From assembly GCF_027925525.1 (NCBI RefSeq), contig NZ_BSDJ01000003.1, positions 306,296 through 370,295 on the forward strand: DNA of 64,000 nt, read 5' to 3'. Positions 26,381-33,969 of the stretch are shown one piece after another. The position numbers and the translations under genes are program-made. How positions within the stretch are numbered: position 1 is the stretch's first letter; each line of letters opens with the position of its first letter. The DNA is from Paenibacillus tyrphae. Lineage in GTDB: Bacteria > Bacillota > Bacilli > Paenibacillales > NBRC-103111. Below the pieces are notes generated by a model that worked only from the letters and a program-made list of their open reading frames with translations, did not search any database and was not told the DNA's origin.

Positions 26381-27350
26381 AGGTTTTGCTCTTTTTCAGG
26401 GAGAACACTGCGAGACGACAGCGATGGGCAATCTCCTTCAACATAAAGGGGTTCGATTATCGGAGCCGATGTTATTCGGTATTGGGCAAGGTTTGGGATT
26501 CATTTATTGGGATTCGAAGGGAATGGACTTTCCTTTTATTGGGGGTAGAGTAAAGCCTGATGAACTGTCTGCTTGCATAGCATCCCGGCTCAATTTGAAT
26601 ATCAGGGTGCAAGAAACCTCGTCTGTTACAAAAGCATGGCAGAACGTGCAAAGCTGCATAGACCGTGGAATTCCTGTGGGACTTAAATTAGATTCGTATT
26701 ATTTAGATTACTTTACGAACAAAGTACACTTTGCAGCCCACTATGCGGTGATATATGGCATGGATGACGAATATGCCTATATGGCAGACACAAGCCAACA
26801 AGGCGGACTCGTGACAACGCGATTGTCGAATTTGACTATGGCACGAAACGCAAAGGGGCCCATGAGCTCCAGGAATCGCTCCTTTACGATCGAGCAAACG
26901 GATACCCTTCCGCCGCTTGCACCCGCCATACGATCATCCCTTATCAACAATGCTCATGACTATTTGAATCCGCCTATCCGCAATATGGGCAATAAAGGAA
27001 TCAAAAAAATGAGCGGTGAAATCCTAAATTGGCCTTCTAGAAGCAAGGATTTAGAGAAAGATCTGTGTTTGACCGCTTTATTGATGGAAAGAGCGGGGAC
27101 CGGCGGCGCCTTATTTCGAAACCTGTATAGAGATTTTCTTAAAGAATGCGTGGATTTGTTCGGTGATTCTAAATTAGAGCAGGCATACTTTCTGTTTACG
27201 GAAATCGCGCCGATGTGGAACGGTGTTTCGGCATCGATTGATAATGCGGGAAGAACCGGAAATCAACAGGAGCTAAGACTTGCATCCGAGCTTCTAGCCG
27301 ACATTGCGGAGAAAGAACGATTAGCCATGGAGTTTGTATTGACAATTTAA
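26370..27350 (+). CDS. BtrH N-terminal-like / DUF4872 protein
   Basis: The 326-residue protein resembles the BtrH N-terminal-like family; BtrH is the acyltransferase of butirosin biosynthesis. It shows a papain-like arrangement: C14 in GEHCETTAMGN, H124 in VHFAAHYAVIYG and D140 in YMADTSQQGG; a C-terminal helical region (about 190-326) matches the DUF4872-type partner. The ATG at 26370 has GGAGGG eight bases upstream, while the ATG at 26364 is too close to it. It overlaps the PadR gene by 11 bases. An acyl-transfer or peptidase-like reaction is likely, but the substrate is unknown. Confidence 0.75.
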   Translation: MLIEGFALFQGEHCETTAMGNLLQHKGVRLSEPMLFGIGQGLGFIYWDSKGMDFPFIGGRVKPDELSACIASRLNLNIRVQETSSVTKAWQNVQSCIDRGIPVGLKLDSYYLDYFTNKVHFAAHYAVIYGMDDEYAYMADTSQQGGLVTTRLSNLTMARNAKGPMSSRNRSFTIEQTDTLPPLAPAIRSSLINNAHDYLNPPIRNMGNKGIKKMSGEILNWPSRSKDLEKDLCLTALLMERAGTGGALFRNLYRDFLKECVDLFGDSKLEQAYFLFTEIAPMWNGVSASIDNAGRTGNQQELRLASELLADIAEKERLAMEFVLTI

Positions 27351-27358
27351 CTTTATAA

Positions 27359-27406
27359 TTGTGGATATCGTATAGCAAGAATCCGATTGCGACTGGAGAA
27401 GAGTAA
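27359..27406 (+). pseudogene. Relic: last 16 codons of a second rhodanese gene
   Basis: Read from 27359 the frame gives LWISYSKNPIATGEE then a stop, against DWISYADNPVATGEE then a stop at the end of the intact rhodanese (25435-25482). Most base differences fall in third codon positions, so this is the tail of a separately evolved homologue and not a fresh duplication. Upstream it is replaced by the BtrH-like gene, so nothing functional remains. Confidence 0.72.
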
Positions 27407-27436
27407 GAGCTGAAAGGCCGCGTCGGACGCGGGTCG

Positions 27437-27486
27437 GAGGGCTGTGACAGGTGGTGAGTAAGTGACCTGTTGCGGCCCTCTTTGGC
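27437..27486 (+). terminator. Terminator after the BtrH-like gene
   Basis: GGAGGGCTGTGACAGG pairs with CCTGTTGCGGCCCTC and is followed by TTTGG. It is the repeat copy of the rhodanese terminator and now serves the cassette. Confidence 0.65.
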
Positions 27487-27602
27487 GTTCTCGTTCAACA
27501 GCTTGCAAAAAGAGAAGTCGCAAGCGGCTCTGAGCCAACCACAGTCTGGCAGGATAGCATGCCCAACTGGAAACTTTTTATGCGAGCAAGGAGGGGTCGT
27601 CT

Positions 27603-27743
27603 ATGATATTTCGCAAAGAATTGAGCTGTCTTCTCATCGTAGCGCAACCTTACAAGAGTGTAAGGCAATGTCATCTAGATCAATGGTATCAACCTAGTTG
27701 CTTCTGTATACTAATCCTATCCATCGATGGGATTAGTTTTTAG
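27603..27743 (+). CDS. Candidate 46-aa leader peptide ORF
   Basis: A short ORF absent from ordinary gene calls: ATG at 27603 with AAGGAGGGG six bases upstream, 46 codons, TAG at 27741-27743. The peptide starts MIFRKELSCLLIVAQPYKSV, has four cysteines and two hydrophobic stretches, and ends SIDGISF. Its last ten codons run through the hairpin at 27711-27741, and the stop is 11 bases before the start of the lipase-like gene. The position suggests a regulatory leader. The perfect ribosome binding site is the main evidence; coding conservation is not known. Confidence 0.45.
   Translation: MIFRKELSCLLIVAQPYKSVRQCHLDQWYQPSCFCILILSIDGISF
27711..27741 (+). promoter_or_regulatory. Terminator-like hairpin abutting the ribosome binding site of the lipase-like gene
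   Basis: CTAATCC (27711-27717) pairs with GGATTAG (27730-27736) around a loop that contains the self-complementary CCATCGATGG, followed directly by TTTTT and then the AGGGGGAG ribosome binding site. It could act as an attenuator. The surrounding 404-base gap otherwise holds the rhodanese relic, a terminator and the leader ORF. Confidence 0.55.
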
Positions 27744-27754
27744 GGGGAGTCGGC

Positions 27755-29260
27755 GTGAGGCTTTTTGAAATGCTGCTATTCTTTTCAAGTGCTTGTTTGT
27801 TGGCACTCCTGTTCATTTTCAATCAACGTACCCGAAGATCAGCTTTGCTCCTGACAAGCGGAACCGGCTCCATTTTTTTAGTAATACATTTTCTGGTCGA
27901 AGGATACAGGGTTCAGCTTTTATTTTTATACGGATTTACGATCCTGATGCTTATGCTTTCGCTTATAGACGTTTTCATAACTCAGAAAGCCGTTCGGACT
28001 GCCTCAAGAATCCGTAGGGTGCTGGGCCGCCTTTTTATCGTGATTGGGTTAATCGTAACGGCGTGCTTCCTCTACGTGTTTCCCGTATTCGACCTTCCGG
28101 CGCCAACCGGCGAGTTGAAGGTAGGCACGCAAGTCTTTCATTTCGTTGATCCAAACCGGGAGGAGACATTTGGAAAACCCGCGACAGGCAAGAGGGAGTT
28201 GATGGTTCAGGTATGGTATCCGGCTCAAGCTGGCACCGGCAAGTACGCTCCTTTTATCCCCGATACCCGGATTTTACGTTATATGGCGGCGAACTATGGC
28301 CTTCCCGGGTTTACTTTTCAACACCTGAAGTACGTATCCAGTCATGCTTATTCGGGGGCCGAAGTCTCTTCGGCACAGACTTCATACCCGCTGATCCTTG
28401 CGAATCCCGGATTCGGTTTCTCCAGGTTCCTCCACACGTCGCAAGCCGAAAATCTCGCGAGTCACGGATATATCGTGGCAGTGATCGACCACACCTACAA
28501 TACATTTGCAACCGAGTTTCCGGACGGTCGAATCACGACCAGCACAACCAACGACTTATTCTCGCCCGACCATGATTACCGGACGGAAAGCGGAAACCGC
28601 GACAAGTTGGGAAAAGTGTTAACCGGCGATGTGACGTTTGCGCTGGACCAATTCGAGCTCATCCAATCGGGGCACATTCCAAGTCAGCTAAAAGGGAGGA
28701 TTGATCTCGGCCATGTCGGGGTGTTCGGTCATTCCATCGGCGGAGCGACGGCCTATGACGCTTCTTACGATCCGCGAATCGCGGTTGGAATAGACTTAGA
28801 TGGAGGGCTTTATCGACTGCGTGACAGAGAGGGTCTGCGAAAGCCGTTTTTGTTCATGAACTCGGAAAGCGAATTCGAAAGATTAAAAATGGTGATGGAT
28901 AACCGGGTCTACACGGATGCAGAGCTTAACCATATGGGCAACACAAGAGAGTGGATGGATCAAGTAACGGAAGACAAAAAGTTAGAGCTTGAACGGATGC
29001 GCGAAACGGTTGCCGCAGGGGGACAATTCCTCTATATCGACAATACGGAGCATTTGAATTTTACCGACGTACAGTTCATTTCTCCGATTTTCAAACTGCT
29101 GGGCATTACAGGAAAGATTGCGCCCGAAAGAGCGAACTCCGTTATCAATGCCTATATGCTGGATTTCTTCGATATGTATCTGAAAAATCAAGGCGGAATC
29201 TTAATGAAAGGACCGGATAGCCGCTTTCCGGAGGTGAAGTTAGTAACCTCGCTATTATAA
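27755..29260 (+). CDS. Membrane-anchored alpha/beta hydrolase, PAF-acetylhydrolase-like
   Basis: The GTG start has AGGGGGAG upstream. The 501-residue protein begins with three or four membrane helices (about 1-112) followed by an outward or cytoplasmic hydrolase domain similar to plasma/isoform II platelet-activating factor acetylhydrolases: LMVQVWYPA, a YPLILANPGFG oxyanion region, nucleophile in FGHSIGG (S about 326), D in GIDLDGG (about 346) and H in NTEHLNF (about 432). It should cleave an ester of a lipid or similar molecule. It is monocistronic with a terminator behind it. Substrate unknown. Confidence 0.85.
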   Translation: MRLFEMLLFFSSACLLALLFIFNQRTRRSALLLTSGTGSIFLVIHFLVEGYRVQLLFLYGFTILMLMLSLIDVFITQKAVRTASRIRRVLGRLFIVIGLIVTACFLYVFPVFDLPAPTGELKVGTQVFHFVDPNREETFGKPATGKRELMVQVWYPAQAGTGKYAPFIPDTRILRYMAANYGLPGFTFQHLKYVSSHAYSGAEVSSAQTSYPLILANPGFGFSRFLHTSQAENLASHGYIVAVIDHTYNTFATEFPDGRITTSTTNDLFSPDHDYRTESGNRDKLGKVLTGDVTFALDQFELIQSGHIPSQLKGRIDLGHVGVFGHSIGGATAYDASYDPRIAVGIDLDGGLYRLRDREGLRKPFLFMNSESEFERLKMVMDNRVYTDAELNHMGNTREWMDQVTEDKKLELERMRETVAAGGQFLYIDNTEHLNFTDVQFISPIFKLLGITGKIAPERANSVINAYMLDFFDMYLKNQGGILMKGPDSRFPEVKLVTSLL

Positions 29261-29263
29261 TTA

Positions 29264-29303
29264 CGGAACAGGCTACCGATACTGCGGCAGCCTGTTCTCT
29301 ATG
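29264..29303 (+). terminator. Terminator of the lipase-like gene
   Basis: GAACAGGCT and AGCCTGTTC form a perfect 9-bp stem shortly after the stop codon, followed by TCTATGAG. The T-tract is poor. A second element related to the rhodanese terminator follows at 29350-29397 with TTTTTCTTTT. Confidence 0.55.
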
Positions 29304-29349
29304 AGCTATCGTACCCGTTTCCTTAAGCGTGGCTCGGCAGAGCCGTTTT

Positions 29350-29400
29350 GAGGGCTGTGACAGATCAGCATGGGCTGGTTGTTGCGGCCTTTTTCTTTTC
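29350..29400 (+). terminator. Third copy of the GAGGGCTG-type terminator
   Basis: GAGGGCTGTGACAG ... GTTGTTGCGGCC then TTTTTCTTTT repeats the pattern of the terminators at 25526 and 27437. It lies between the convergent lipase-like and MarR genes. Confidence 0.55.
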
Positions 29401-29411
29401 TCCCAAACCAA

Positions 29412-29897
29412 TCAGCCCTGCTTTAGCCTATCCATCTCTTCCAAAGTCATCGCGTTGCACCGCTTGATAAAATCAAGGATCACGCGCAGCTCCTGTTCGC
29501 TATAATCCATCAAAATGTTGTGCGTTGCCCGGAAAACCGAGTCGAATAGCGGGGGGATCGTTTCGGCTTCCCGGCCGGTAGGCTTGACGACGACGCGTCT
29601 GCGGTCGTTCGGGTCTTTATCCCGTAGGACATATCCCGCCTGTTCCAGTCGGTCGATCACGTTCGTGACCGCCCCGGTGGTCAAACCGGTTAACTCGGCC
29701 AACCGTCCGGCGGTTACCGGTCCGGCGCTGTTCAGAAAGTCGAGGCATTTGTGGTCTGTCGCGTTCAGTCCGAGCTTATCGGAGATGAGCTGGTGGAACA
29801 TGACGGCCCGTGCGCTGTTTTGACGCAGTTCGAGGAGCAGTTCCTGCTGCAGGGGAGTAAGCTGTGGGACAGTATGGTTGTGTTGATCGCTTGACAT
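29412..29897 (-). CDS. MarR-family transcriptional regulator
   Basis: The 161-residue protein has the MarR winged helix (TAGRLAELTGLTTGAVTNVIDRLEQAGYVLRDKDPNDRRRVVVKPT) between dimerisation helices. GGAGG lies seven bases before the ATG. It is divergent from the SnoaL-like gene, with a 26-base palindrome between them, so it probably represses both itself and that gene. Confidence 0.9.
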   Translation of the reverse strand: MSSDQHNHTVPQLTPLQQELLLELRQNSARAVMFHQLISDKLGLNATDHKCLDFLNSAGPVTAGRLAELTGLTTGAVTNVIDRLEQAGYVLRDKDPNDRRRVVVKPTGREAETIPPLFDSVFRATHNILMDYSEQELRVILDFIKRCNAMTLEEMDRLKQG

Positions 29898-29923
29898 AAG
29901 GAGACCTCCGGTATAAGATAAGA

Positions 29924-29949
29924 ATATATCTTAATTGATTAAGATATAT
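29924..29949. promoter_or_regulatory. MarR-type operator palindrome
   Basis: Perfect 12-base arms ATATATCTTAAT and ATTAAGATATAT flank a TG centre. The site begins 26 bases upstream of the MarR start and lies in the divergent promoter region shared with the gene at 30054. Confidence 0.65.
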
Positions 29950-30053
29950 AGTTTGTTAAGAAGATTCATGTATTAAGTATTTATCTGGTCAACAGTATAT
30001 CACAATCGGAAGGCGCAGCCAAAAATCAAACGATCGAGAGGATGGAACCGGAA

Positions 30054-30482
30054 ATGGAATACCAACAAAGAGACATACAAGCGATGCAGGAATTGTTTAC
30101 GGCGTTAAGTGATGCCTGGAATCGGGGCGACGGAGCCGCTTTTGGCGAATGCTTCACGGACGACGCGGATTACGTGACATTTATGGGGCAGCATTTAAAA
30201 GGGAAGAAGCAGATTGCGGATGTCCACCAGCGGTTATTTCACGGTCCGCTCAAAGGCTCGACCTTGGAATCCAGCGCTGCTGCCGAATTACGGCCGCGGT
30301 TCGTTACCCCGGACGTAGCCATTGTCCATGGGATCGGAGAGGCAAAATTGGCTGATCCGGCGCAGGACCCCTCGGACCGGGGATCCATCAATACGAGCGT
30401 GTTGGTCAAACAAAACGGAGAGTGGAAAATTACAGCGTTCCACAATTACCGTATTCAACAAATTCCGGGAGGCAGGGGTTAA
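30054..30482 (+). CDS. SnoaL-like / DUF4440 protein (SgcJ/EcaC type)
   Basis: The protein of 142 residues has the cystatin-like cone fold seen in SnoaL-2/SgcJ proteins: two N-terminal helices (MQELFTALSDAWNRGDGAAFGECFTDDADYVTFMG), and C-terminal strands ending WKITAFHNYRIQQ. The ATG at 30054 has GAGAGG 12 bases upstream; the ATG at 30042 directly abuts that site, so it is less likely. Members bind small hydrophobic ligands. Its divergent MarR neighbour suggests induction by a toxic or aromatic compound. Confidence 0.78.
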   Translation: MEYQQRDIQAMQELFTALSDAWNRGDGAAFGECFTDDADYVTFMGQHLKGKKQIADVHQRLFHGPLKGSTLESSAAAELRPRFVTPDVAIVHGIGEAKLADPAQDPSDRGSINTSVLVKQNGEWKITAFHNYRIQQIPGGRG

Positions 30483-30521
30483 TTGTTAAAAAGTAAGGTC
30501 GACGCTTCGTGCGAAACGGCG

Positions 30522-30580
30522 GTGGGGGTGCAGCGGGCAGCTTTTGGGCAGCTTGGCGCAGCCCCTTTTTGGCTTCTTTT
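30522..30580 (+). terminator. Terminator after the SnoaL-like gene
   Basis: A GGGGGTGC arm pairs with GCAGCCCC around an inner AGCT-containing stem, followed by TTTTTGGCTTCTTTT. Confidence 0.6.
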
Positions 30581-30613
30581 CGTTATTATAGAACTTGCGA
30601 AGCTTTTGTAACC

Positions 30614-30641
30614 TTGGTGCCTTCCTTCGGCACCTTATACT
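30614..30641 (+). promoter_or_regulatory. Promoter of the sigma-DUF1835 gene
   Basis: TTGGTG (30614-30619) and TATACT (30636-30641) are 16 bases apart, and the spacer contains most of a small hairpin (GGTGCC/GGCACC). A GTAACC just upstream resembles an ECF -35 element, so self-regulation is possible but unproven. Confidence 0.45.
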
Positions 30642-30671
30642 GGAGCGGCAAAGAAAGGGGGCGAAACTCAC

Positions 30672-32255
30672 ATGCTGCACTGGGTTGAACGGGCAAAACA
30701 GGGAGACCGGGAAGCTTTTGACCTTATTGTCCGGCGTTTCGAAGCGATGGCTTATGCGGTCGCGTACGAAAGGCTGCGTGACTCCTATTTGGCGGAGGAT
30801 GCCGTGCAGGAGGCGTTTGCGGAAGCTTTTGTCCATTTGCACAAGCTGAAGGATGCGGAAGCTTTTCCCGGATGGTTCAAAACGATCGTGATTCGTCAAT
30901 GTCACCGTTTCGTGCGGAGGAAACGGCATCCAACGGTACCGTTCGATCAATTGACCCAAACGATCGGTCGACAGCCAAGCGTACCGGAGATTGTCGAAAA
31001 AAGAGAATTGCATCAGTTGCTTTACGATTCCATAGCCGCTTTATCGTCCAACTTGCGCGTCGCGGTCCAACTGTTTTATTTTCAGGGCTACGCTCTGCAA
31101 GAGATTTCCGCATATTTGGGAACGTCGGTTCCGGTATTGAAAAAGCGGCTGTTCGACGCCCGTGCGAAGCTGAAAGGAACGCTCCCCGTCGCCGATTTCG
31201 TCTCCGTATTTCACCAATTGTACGAAGGAGGAAAGCGAATGCTGCACATTGTTAATGGTGATATCGTTGCGGAAAAGCTGCGGCAGGGCGTCGTCCAAGG
31301 CGACATTCTTGTCTGGAGAGAGGTGTATCCCGAAGGACCGGTATTTACCGACCCTGCCGAGGCGGCCAATCGATCGGTTCGGGCGCGCTATCTGGAGCAG
31401 GCGATGGGAATTCCGAGTGCGGAATTTATACGTATAAGCGAAGAGCAGGAGAAGGTACGGGCAAACTTTCGCAACTACGAGGAAATCGTGCTGTGGTTCG
31501 AGCATGATTTGTTCGATCAGACGATGCTCTGCTGCTTGCTCCATTGGTTTGCGCAGCAGTCGTTGGGCGCAACGAAGCTAAGCTTGCTGTGTATCGGAGC
31601 CTTCCCGGGAATCGAGCTTTTCCGGGGATTAGGGCAGCTGTCTGTGAACCAAATGGCGACCTTGTCGGGCACTTGGCAAACGGTTGGCAAGGAACAGCTC
31701 GAACTGGGCGCCATCGTCTGGGAGGCTTACTGCGCCCCGGAACCGGGCAAGCTGGTTCAACTGCTTGAAGCGGGCGATAACTCTGCGCTGCCCTATGTGC
31801 ACGACGCCTTTCGGCTTCATTTATCGCGGTTTCCCTCCATCCGGAACGGACTTGGCATAGTAGAACAAACCACTTTGGAGATGGTTCGCGACGGCATGAC
31901 GTCTCCGCTGGATTTGTTCGGGCATATGGGAAATAAGTTTCATGGGCTGGGCATGGGAGATCTTCAATATTGGCACCGCTTGGCCAAACTATCGCAAGGT
32001 TCGCACCCGCTGCTGAAGCTCGAAGGTTTGAATGCTTTTCCCGGCTATAAGGATCAGACGCTGTCATTTCGTCACAGTACGGTTGCATTAACGGAAACAG
32101 GCAGAAGGGTGCTGGACGGGGAAGCGGATTGGATTGCTTTAAACGGCATCGACGAATGGTACGGCGGCGTACATCTACAGGGCCGGTCGATCCCTTGGCG
32201 TTGGGATGCGTCTCGCAGCACGCTCGTTCCATGTCTAAATTCCCGATGTCATTGA
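30672..32255 (+). CDS. ECF-type sigma factor fused to a DUF1835 domain
   Basis: The 527-residue protein joins two normally separate modules. Residues 1-185 are an ECF sigma factor: region 2 (DSYLAEDAVQEAFAEAFVHLHKL) and region 4 (LPVLKKRLF-like helix-turn-helix in LQEISAYLGTSVPVLKKRLFDARAKLK). Residues 190-527 are a DUF1835 protein (MLHIVNGDIVAEKLRQGV..., LVWREVYPEGPVF, IVLWFEHDLFDQ) with its helical C-terminal part. AAGGGGG precedes the ATG. Met190 at 31239 has its own AAGGAGG seven bases upstream, so the second half may also be made alone. The role is unknown; a sigma factor with an attached sensor or regulator domain is the simplest reading. Confidence 0.85.
   Translation: MLHWVERAKQGDREAFDLIVRRFEAMAYAVAYERLRDSYLAEDAVQEAFAEAFVHLHKLKDAEAFPGWFKTIVIRQCHRFVRRKRHPTVPFDQLTQTIGRQPSVPEIVEKRELHQLLYDSIAALSSNLRVAVQLFYFQGYALQEISAYLGTSVPVLKKRLFDARAKLKGTLPVADFVSVFHQLYEGGKRMLHIVNGDIVAEKLRQGVVQGDILVWREVYPEGPVFTDPAEAANRSVRARYLEQAMGIPSAEFIRISEEQEKVRANFRNYEEIVLWFEHDLFDQTMLCCLLHWFAQQSLGATKLSLLCIGAFPGIELFRGLGQLSVNQMATLSGTWQTVGKEQLELGAIVWEAYCAPEPGKLVQLLEAGDNSALPYVHDAFRLHLSRFPSIRNGLGIVEQTTLEMVRDGMTSPLDLFGHMGNKFHGLGMGDLQYWHRLAKLSQGSHPLLKLEGLNAFPGYKDQTLSFRHSTVALTETGRRVLDGEADWIALNGIDEWYGGVHLQGRSIPWRWDASRSTLVPCLNSRCH
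31225..31241 (+). promoter_or_regulatory. Strong internal ribosome binding site inside the fusion gene
   Basis: AAGGAGG followed by seven bases and an in-frame ATG lies exactly at the domain boundary. It would give a free DUF1835 protein of 338 residues, ending at 32255. Confidence 0.55.
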
Positions 32256-32280
32256 CAGGATACCAAAACCATCCTATAAT
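32252..32280 (+). promoter_or_regulatory. Consensus sigma-A promoter of the osmC-like gene
   Basis: TTGACA and TATAAT, both perfect, are 17 bases apart. The -35 box overlaps the stop codon of the sigma-DUF1835 gene. Confidence 0.9.
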
Positions 32281-32354
32281 ACCCAAAATACCCAATTTAT
32301 AAATTTGGTTTGAAAAAAGTCGGAACGCACTCGACAATCAAAGGAGAGTATACT

Positions 32355-32801
32355 ATGGCCGCGGTTAAAACCTTCAAAGCAACAGCACATTTGCAAGAGG
32401 GCGTGAAAGTGAAGGCTAGTTCCCGACAGTTCGAGCTGACCATCGACGAGCCGAAAAGCTTGGGCGGGACGGATACCGGAATGAATCCGGTGGAAGCGCT
32501 GCTGGCCTCGCTAGGCGCTTGCCAATCGATCGTAGCCAGGGTCTATGCGCCCAAGTTTGGGGTCAAACTCGACGATTTCCAAGTAGACGTGGAGGGCGAT
32601 TTGGATCTCGATGGATTTTTCAACCGGTCGGAGGTTCGTCCGGGCTACTCCGAAATCCGTTATACGTTTCGAATCAAAACCGATTCGCCAAAGGACAAGG
32701 TGGAGGAATTTATCCGGTTCATCGAGAGCAAATGCCCGGTAGGAGATACGATCGCCAATCCGGTCAATCTTAAATTAAACAGCATCGTTATCGAGAGCTA
32801 A
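32355..32801 (+). CDS. OsmC/Ohr-family peroxidase-like protein
   Basis: The 148-residue OsmC-fold protein reduces organic peroxides with two conserved cysteines, here C56 (SLGACQS) and C127 (SKCPVGD). The ATG at 32355 follows AAAGGAGAG. It belongs to the YhfA-like branch rather than classical Ohr, judging from GGTDTGMNPVEALLASLGACQ. It has its own consensus promoter and terminator. Confidence 0.88.
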   Translation: MAAVKTFKATAHLQEGVKVKASSRQFELTIDEPKSLGGTDTGMNPVEALLASLGACQSIVARVYAPKFGVKLDDFQVDVEGDLDLDGFFNRSEVRPGYSEIRYTFRIKTDSPKDKVEEFIRFIESKCPVGDTIANPVNLKLNSIVIES

Positions 32802-32824
32802 GAGGAACAGTAACAAGGATTGTT

Positions 32825-32869
32825 AGAGCCGCAGCAGACTGCCGCCCGGCAGCTGCCGCAGCTCTTTTT
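32825..32869 (+). terminator. Terminator of the osmC-like gene
   Basis: AGAGC...GC-GC...TGCC and GGCA...GC-GC...GCTCT form a long interrupted stem followed by TTTTT. It lies just before the convergent esterase gene. Confidence 0.75.
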
Positions 32870-32874
32870 GCGCT

Positions 32875-33780
32875 TTATTCCTGCATCTTTTCGGCTCCGG
32901 AGCGACCAACCTCTAGCTGCTGGCTGCCTTCCGAAGCGAACCGCAGAGCGCGGCTGGTCAACACCGGAAGCACCGAGACGTGCCCCTCGCCCTCGAACTC
33001 GTGGAACTTCACGCGCACTCCACGGCTCGCGAGAGCGGACAGCCGTTCCGCAAGCTCCTTCGCATTATCGTTCATATGACTGTGATGATGTTTTTCGTGC
33101 TCTCCCACCGCGAGCAGCACTCCGACGCTGCAAGGCTCTTTCTCCAAGCGGGTGGCAAATTGCCGTTCTTCTTCCAGCAGGATTCTTTTGCCCCAATGAA
33201 TGGAAGGGCTTCCGGCGACATAAGTCTGGAACGTCTCCGGCTTTGTAAAAAGCGCATGCAGCACGAAGAGGCCGCCAAGCGAGTGGCCGAAAATCGCTTG
33301 TCTGCTGCGGTCGATGCTGAACTCGCGTTCGATCTCGGGCTTCAGGTCCTCTTCGATGAAATTCAGGAAAGCATCGGCTCCGCCCAGCTCCGGCCACTCC
33401 GTTCCGCGCGGGCTTTGAGGCAGCTCCGCTACGGGTACGGGCATCGTGAAATCGTAATAGCGGGCGTTCGAAAACGGCCCTTCCGTATCGTAGCCGATAC
33501 CGACGATCATGGTCGGAACGACTCCGGTCTTCTCGGGCCGCCTCGACTGCAATCGTATCGCCTCGGCCATCGTACCGAACACGGAATTCGCATCGAGCAA
33601 ATAGATGACCGGATATCCCGAAGGAGGCGGTTCGACGTCCGGCTTGGCAATGAAAATGCGATACTCGCGATTCTCGGCCCGCGAACGCATAGTGCGCTGT
33701 TCTGTCCGAGGAAGGGTTACCAAGCCTTCGGCTGCAGTCTGTCCCTCCGTTGCGGATGATTCCCTTGTTTGGTCGACCAC
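32875..33780 (-). CDS. Esterase, enterochelin esterase-like alpha/beta hydrolase
   Basis: The 301-residue hydrolase of the esterase D/IroE group starts at a GTG at 33780 with GAGGAAGG six bases upstream; the ATG at 33819 has no site. Typical parts are YRIFIAKP, the GYPVIYLLDANSVFG segment, the nucleophile GHSLGG (S about 168), a basic AGSPSIHWG and the C-terminal EGHVSVLP histidine. No signal peptide is seen, so it acts in the cytoplasm, perhaps on siderophore esters or other esters. No siderophore genes are nearby. Confidence 0.85.
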   Translation of the reverse strand: MVDQTRESSATEGQTAAEGLVTLPRTEQRTMRSRAENREYRIFIAKPDVEPPPSGYPVIYLLDANSVFGTMAEAIRLQSRRPEKTGVVPTMIVGIGYDTEGPFSNARYYDFTMPVPVAELPQSPRGTEWPELGGADAFLNFIEEDLKPEIEREFSIDRSRQAIFGHSLGGLFVLHALFTKPETFQTYVAGSPSIHWGKRILLEEERQFATRLEKEPCSVGVLLAVGEHEKHHHSHMNDNAKELAERLSALASRGVRVKFHEFEGEGHVSVLPVLTSRALRFASEGSQQLEVGRSGAEKMQE

Positions 33781-33854
33781 CGTGTTCCTTCCTCTCTGAC
33801 TTTTACATTTTTGATCCAATCAAATTCCTGCAAAGGACGATCATGTCCCAAATT

Positions 33855-33885
33855 ATAAAACACGGCTCCTGTGCAGAGCCATGGA
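33855..33885 (-). terminator. Possible terminator of the TetR-membrane-GNAT group
   Basis: GGCTC and GAGCC form a short GC stem that runs into TGTTTTATAA on the minus strand, about 85 bases after the GNAT stop. The other bases of this gap show no gene. Confidence 0.4.
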
Positions 33886-33969
33886 CGATATCCGGAAATC
33901 CCTTAGCCCTTTAGGAAAAAAGCTACTACCGTACTCTCTCGGTTGACCGGCGCCTGCGCTTATTTAGTT

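Larger units (their letters stand above)
27359..27560. repeat. Right direct repeat flanking the PadR/BtrH-like cassette
   Basis: Diverged copy of 25433-25640: rhodanese tail, stop codon, GC-rich run AGGCCGCGTCGGACGCGGGT, terminator-like stem (GAGGGCTGTGACAGG ... CCTGTTGCGGCCCTC) and part of the flank. The outer boundary is approximate. Confidence 0.65.
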
